A DNA stretch of 55,190 nt from an uncultured Lachnospiraceae bacterium. GTDB taxonomy: Bacteria; Bacillota; Clostridia; Lachnospirales; Lachnospiraceae. The notes below the pieces were generated by a model. That model searched no databases, had not been told where the DNA came from, and was given only the letters and a program-made list of their open reading frames with translations. The translations under genes were made by a program, and so were the position numbers. Shown piece by piece: positions 52,940-55,190 of this stretch (its first letter is position 1; the number at the start of each line of letters is the position of its first letter). The DNA lies in contig CAJKGK010000025.1 in assembly GCA_905199445.1 (NCBI GenBank), positions 1 through 55,190 of the forward strand. The letters are read 5' to 3'.

Positions 52940-55125
52940 AACGCCTCCAAATGAATCTGATAGGATCTGTAGGCCCCCATTTTCACAGGAACAGGAAAAC
53001 CGCCATTCATCAAAGCTGCGCCGCTGTATATTTTTTGGTTTTCCCCATCCTTATAAAAACGCGCCTCATCCAGTCCTGCCAGACTGATATAGCTGACCGG
53101 CATATTGCCGTGAACATCAAGAACTACAATACTTACCAGCGCTTCTGACCGGTCTTGTGAAACAAACATCCATGCAGCGTTTTCATTCTCCCACGGGTTT
53201 GTCAGACGATAATAATCGCCTTCAGCCATTAAAGGCGCATAGCGATGATAGGTTTGAATCTGTGACGCAATTTCTTCCTGCGCCTCAGGCGGCAATATAT
53301 CCGGATTCAGTTCATAGCCAAAGGTGCCGGCCATAGCGACAACACCCCTTGTATTCAACGGTGTGACCCGTCCGGTCTGATGATTCGGTGAGGCAGACAC
53401 ATGAGCCCCTACAGCCGAACACGGATAAAAAAATGATGTGCCATACTGTATATAAACCCGGTCTATGGCATCTGTATTATCACTGCACCAGATTTGGGGT
53501 GTATAATAAAGCATTCCTGCATCAAAACGCCCGCCGCCGCCGCTGCAGCCTTCGATAAGCATTTCCGGATATCGTTTCAGAAGTTTTTCCAGGAAATCAT
53601 AAACGCCCAGCATATAATCATAATATACCCGGCCCTGTCCATCCGCCAGACGGCTGTATACATCAGACAGACTTCGGTTCATATCCCATTTAATGTAATC
53701 CACCCGACCCTGATCAAGTACACGGCACAGACTTTCAAAAATAAAATCCCGCACGTCCTGTCTTGAAAAATCCAGAACAAGCTGATTTCTGCTGCGCACC
53801 GGGGCTCGCCCGGGAATCGCCAGTACCCAGTCCGGATGGTTTTTATACAGCTGGCTGTCCTCTGAAATCATTTCCGGCTCCACCCACAGACCAAACTTCA
53901 GGCCCACCGCGTTTATCCCTGCAATCAGCTGACCCAAAGTACACCCCAGCTTTTCTTCATTGACATACCAATCGCCAAGACTGCTGTTATCGTCATTTCT
54001 GTGGCCAAACCAACCATCATCCAGCACAAGTAATTCCACGCCCAGATCTGCCGCTTTTTGAGCCAGAGCCCAAATACTGTGTTTGTCAAAATTAAAGTAA
54101 CTGGCTTCCCAGCTGTTGAGAAGTACAGGACGAATACGGTCTCTGTAGGCGCCTCTGCACAAATGTTTTCTGAAACAGCGGTGATAATTCACAGAAAGCT
54201 GTGAAAAGCCATGGCTGCTAAAGGTCAGTACCGTTTCCGGCACTGTCAGACTTTCTCCATGCGCCAGCGGATAACGAAACATCTCCCCCTGCAGTCCCAT
54301 TAAAACTCTGGTCTGATTCAGCTGATCCTTCGATGCCTCTCCGGCAAAGCCGCCGCTGTAAACAAAAACCAGGCCATAGCAGTCCCCCATCGTTTCAGTC
54401 GCCGACGGCCGGGCAATGATCATAGCCGGATTGGACTGATGACTGGATGTTCCCCGGATACTTCCAATGGTTTTAGACCCATGGCCGATGGGCATCCGCT
54501 CTAAATTGCGTTCCATGGCATGACGTCCGTAAAACGTCATCATATCATAATCGCCATAAATAAAATCCAGGCATGCGGACGCTGCCTTTAAAATATATAT
54601 TTTGTTTAAGCCTGCATTTTCAACAACCGCACTGCGGGTAATAATATCCATTTCCGGCAGCACACTGTAGAGAAGCCGCACACGCAGCCCGGAAACATTA
54701 AAGGCCACATCCTCCAGCACAATTTCCAGTGTCTGTGCCTCATCCTCTGCCGCATAAACCGCAGGCAGGCCATTCAGACCATACTTGCCGTTTCTGATTT
54801 CATGGGATTTATACCGTAAATCGCAGCCTATACTGCCATCTCCATTTTCCACCGACAGGGCACAGTTTCTGAAATCTCCGTTTCCCCTGACGGGAAATTC
54901 CTGAGGCAGGGCATCCAAAGAATAGGAACGATCCGGGTATACATCTGCCGGATTTCCGGAAAATCCCCGGTCATGATACGTGAGCAGGTAATCCATTTCT
55001 CCCTGTATACGTCTGCCATAGTACAGATGCAGCAGCACCCCGTGTCCATCGGCCATCATCTGATACATTGTATGCTTTGTATACAGCGTAAAAATTCTTT
55101 TTTTCTCATTAAATACAATTCCCAT
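52936..55125 (-). CDS. GH36 alpha-galactosidase
   Basis: Retaining alpha-galactosidase of the large tetrameric bacterial type: N-terminal beta-sandwich, then the barrel with LLVLDDGWFGHRNDD, GLKFGLWVEPEMI, YIKWDMNRSL (nucleophile Asp), EGCSGGGGRFDAGM and WCSDNTDAIDR (acid/base Asp), then a C-terminal beta domain. About 729 residues, normal. The start is ATG 55125, 12 bases after GAGGAGG; a TTG nine bases earlier is possible. First gene of the GH36-GH95-GH5 operon. Cytoplasmic. Confidence 0.95.
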   Translation of the reverse strand: MGIVFNEKKRIFTLYTKHTMYQMMADGHGVLLHLYYGRRIQGEMDYLLTYHDRGFSGNPADVYPDRSYSLDALPQEFPVRGNGDFRNCALSVENGDGSIGCDLRYKSHEIRNGKYGLNGLPAVYAAEDEAQTLEIVLEDVAFNVSGLRVRLLYSVLPEMDIITRSAVVENAGLNKIYILKAASACLDFIYGDYDMMTFYGRHAMERNLERMPIGHGSKTIGSIRGTSSHQSNPAMIIARPSATETMGDCYGLVFVYSGGFAGEASKDQLNQTRVLMGLQGEMFRYPLAHGESLTVPETVLTFSSHGFSQLSVNYHRCFRKHLCRGAYRDRIRPVLLNSWEASYFNFDKHSIWALAQKAADLGVELLVLDDGWFGHRNDDNSSLGDWYVNEEKLGCTLGQLIAGINAVGLKFGLWVEPEMISEDSQLYKNHPDWVLAIPGRAPVRSRNQLVLDFSRQDVRDFIFESLCRVLDQGRVDYIKWDMNRSLSDVYSRLADGQGRVYYDYMLGVYDFLEKLLKRYPEMLIEGCSGGGGRFDAGMLYYTPQIWCSDNTDAIDRVYIQYGTSFFYPCSAVGAHVSASPNHQTGRVTPLNTRGVVAMAGTFGYELNPDILPPEAQEEIASQIQTYHRYAPLMAEGDYYRLTNPWENENAAWMFVSQDRSEALVSIVVLDVHGNMPVSYISLAGLDEARFYKDGENQKIYSGAALMNGGFPVPVKMGAYRSYQIHLEAL

Positions 55126-55146
55126 AAATAACAATAACCTCCTCGT

Positions 55147-55189
55147 ATTATAAAGTAGTAGTGTTTATAGACCCTCTCCAAGGTCTATA
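55147..55189 (-). promoter_or_regulatory. glycosidase operon -10 box and upstream dyad
   Basis: On the minus strand TATAAT (55147-55152) is about 21 bases before the GH36 start. A perfect inverted repeat TATAGACC-N8-GGTCTATA (55166-55189) covers the place of the -35, for which no good box is seen. A repressor or activator site is likely. Confidence 0.55.
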
Positions 55190-55190
55190 T

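Overview
The window reads as a chromosome segment of an anaerobic Clostridia bacterium, most likely Lachnospiraceae. This is inferred from gene content and style: a GlgC of the clostridial type, a DnaD-like/DnaC-like helicase-loading pair, a 393-residue Prs with an N-terminal extension, family-1 sugar ABC importers under LacI control, strong GGAGG ribosome binding sites, and an FprA flavodiiron protein next to an acyl-CoA dehydrogenase fusion. I cannot name a genus. I see no tRNA, rRNA, insertion sequence, prophage, integrase or CRISPR array. Layout, left to right: (1) 1-6.9 kb is core: glgC (3' end outside the window) divergent from murC, then a DnaD-like and a DnaC/DnaI-like helicase-loader gene, then prs. 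The 418-bp gap between murC and the dnaD-like gene holds a dense DnaA-box cluster. (2) 6.9-12 kb, minus strand: a YhaO/SbcD-like nuclease with a YhaN/SbcC-like ATPase that has a membrane hairpin in its coiled coil, then a TetR-controlled cation/proton antiporter. (3) 12-20 kb, minus strand: a cytoplasmic Cys-type sulfatase with a LacI regulator, and an operon of a heterodimeric ABC exporter, a MarR regulator and an aldo/keto reductase, with a perfect MarR-type palindrome at its promoter. (4) 20-35.8 kb: housekeeping and miscellaneous genes (serine hydrolase, asnS, a large exported protein ending in a degenerate C39-like domain, a methyltransferase, malQ-plsC, small membrane protein, AraC regulator, cca, amidohydrolase, an apparently active C39-family membrane peptidase). 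(5) 35.9-44.8 kb: a seven-gene sugar operon (solute-binding protein, two permeases, ribokinase-family kinase, SUMF1-like protein, TIM-barrel glycosidase-like protein, DeoC aldolase) divergent from its LacI regulator, with a 40-bp dyad operator right after the promoter -10. Kinase plus DeoC suggests that a pentose or deoxypentose released from a glycoside is phosphorylated and cleaved to glyceraldehyde-3-phosphate and an aldehyde. (6) 44.8-48.8 kb: an FprA-type flavodiiron protein, a single-chain acyl-CoA dehydrogenase/ETF-alpha/rubredoxin fusion and a Crp/Fnr regulator. Together they suggest a compact electron route from acyl-CoA to oxygen or nitric oxide. (7) 48.9-55.1 kb: GH5, GH95 (alpha-fucosidase) and GH36 (alpha-galactosidase) genes in one operon, probably acting on imported fucosylated and galactosylated oligosaccharides. 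The strongest candidates for new biology are the acyl-CoA dehydrogenase/ETF/rubredoxin/FprA module, the deoC/kinase/glycosidase/SUMF1 operon and the extra-origin DnaA-box cluster. All functions come from reading motifs; no database search was run.
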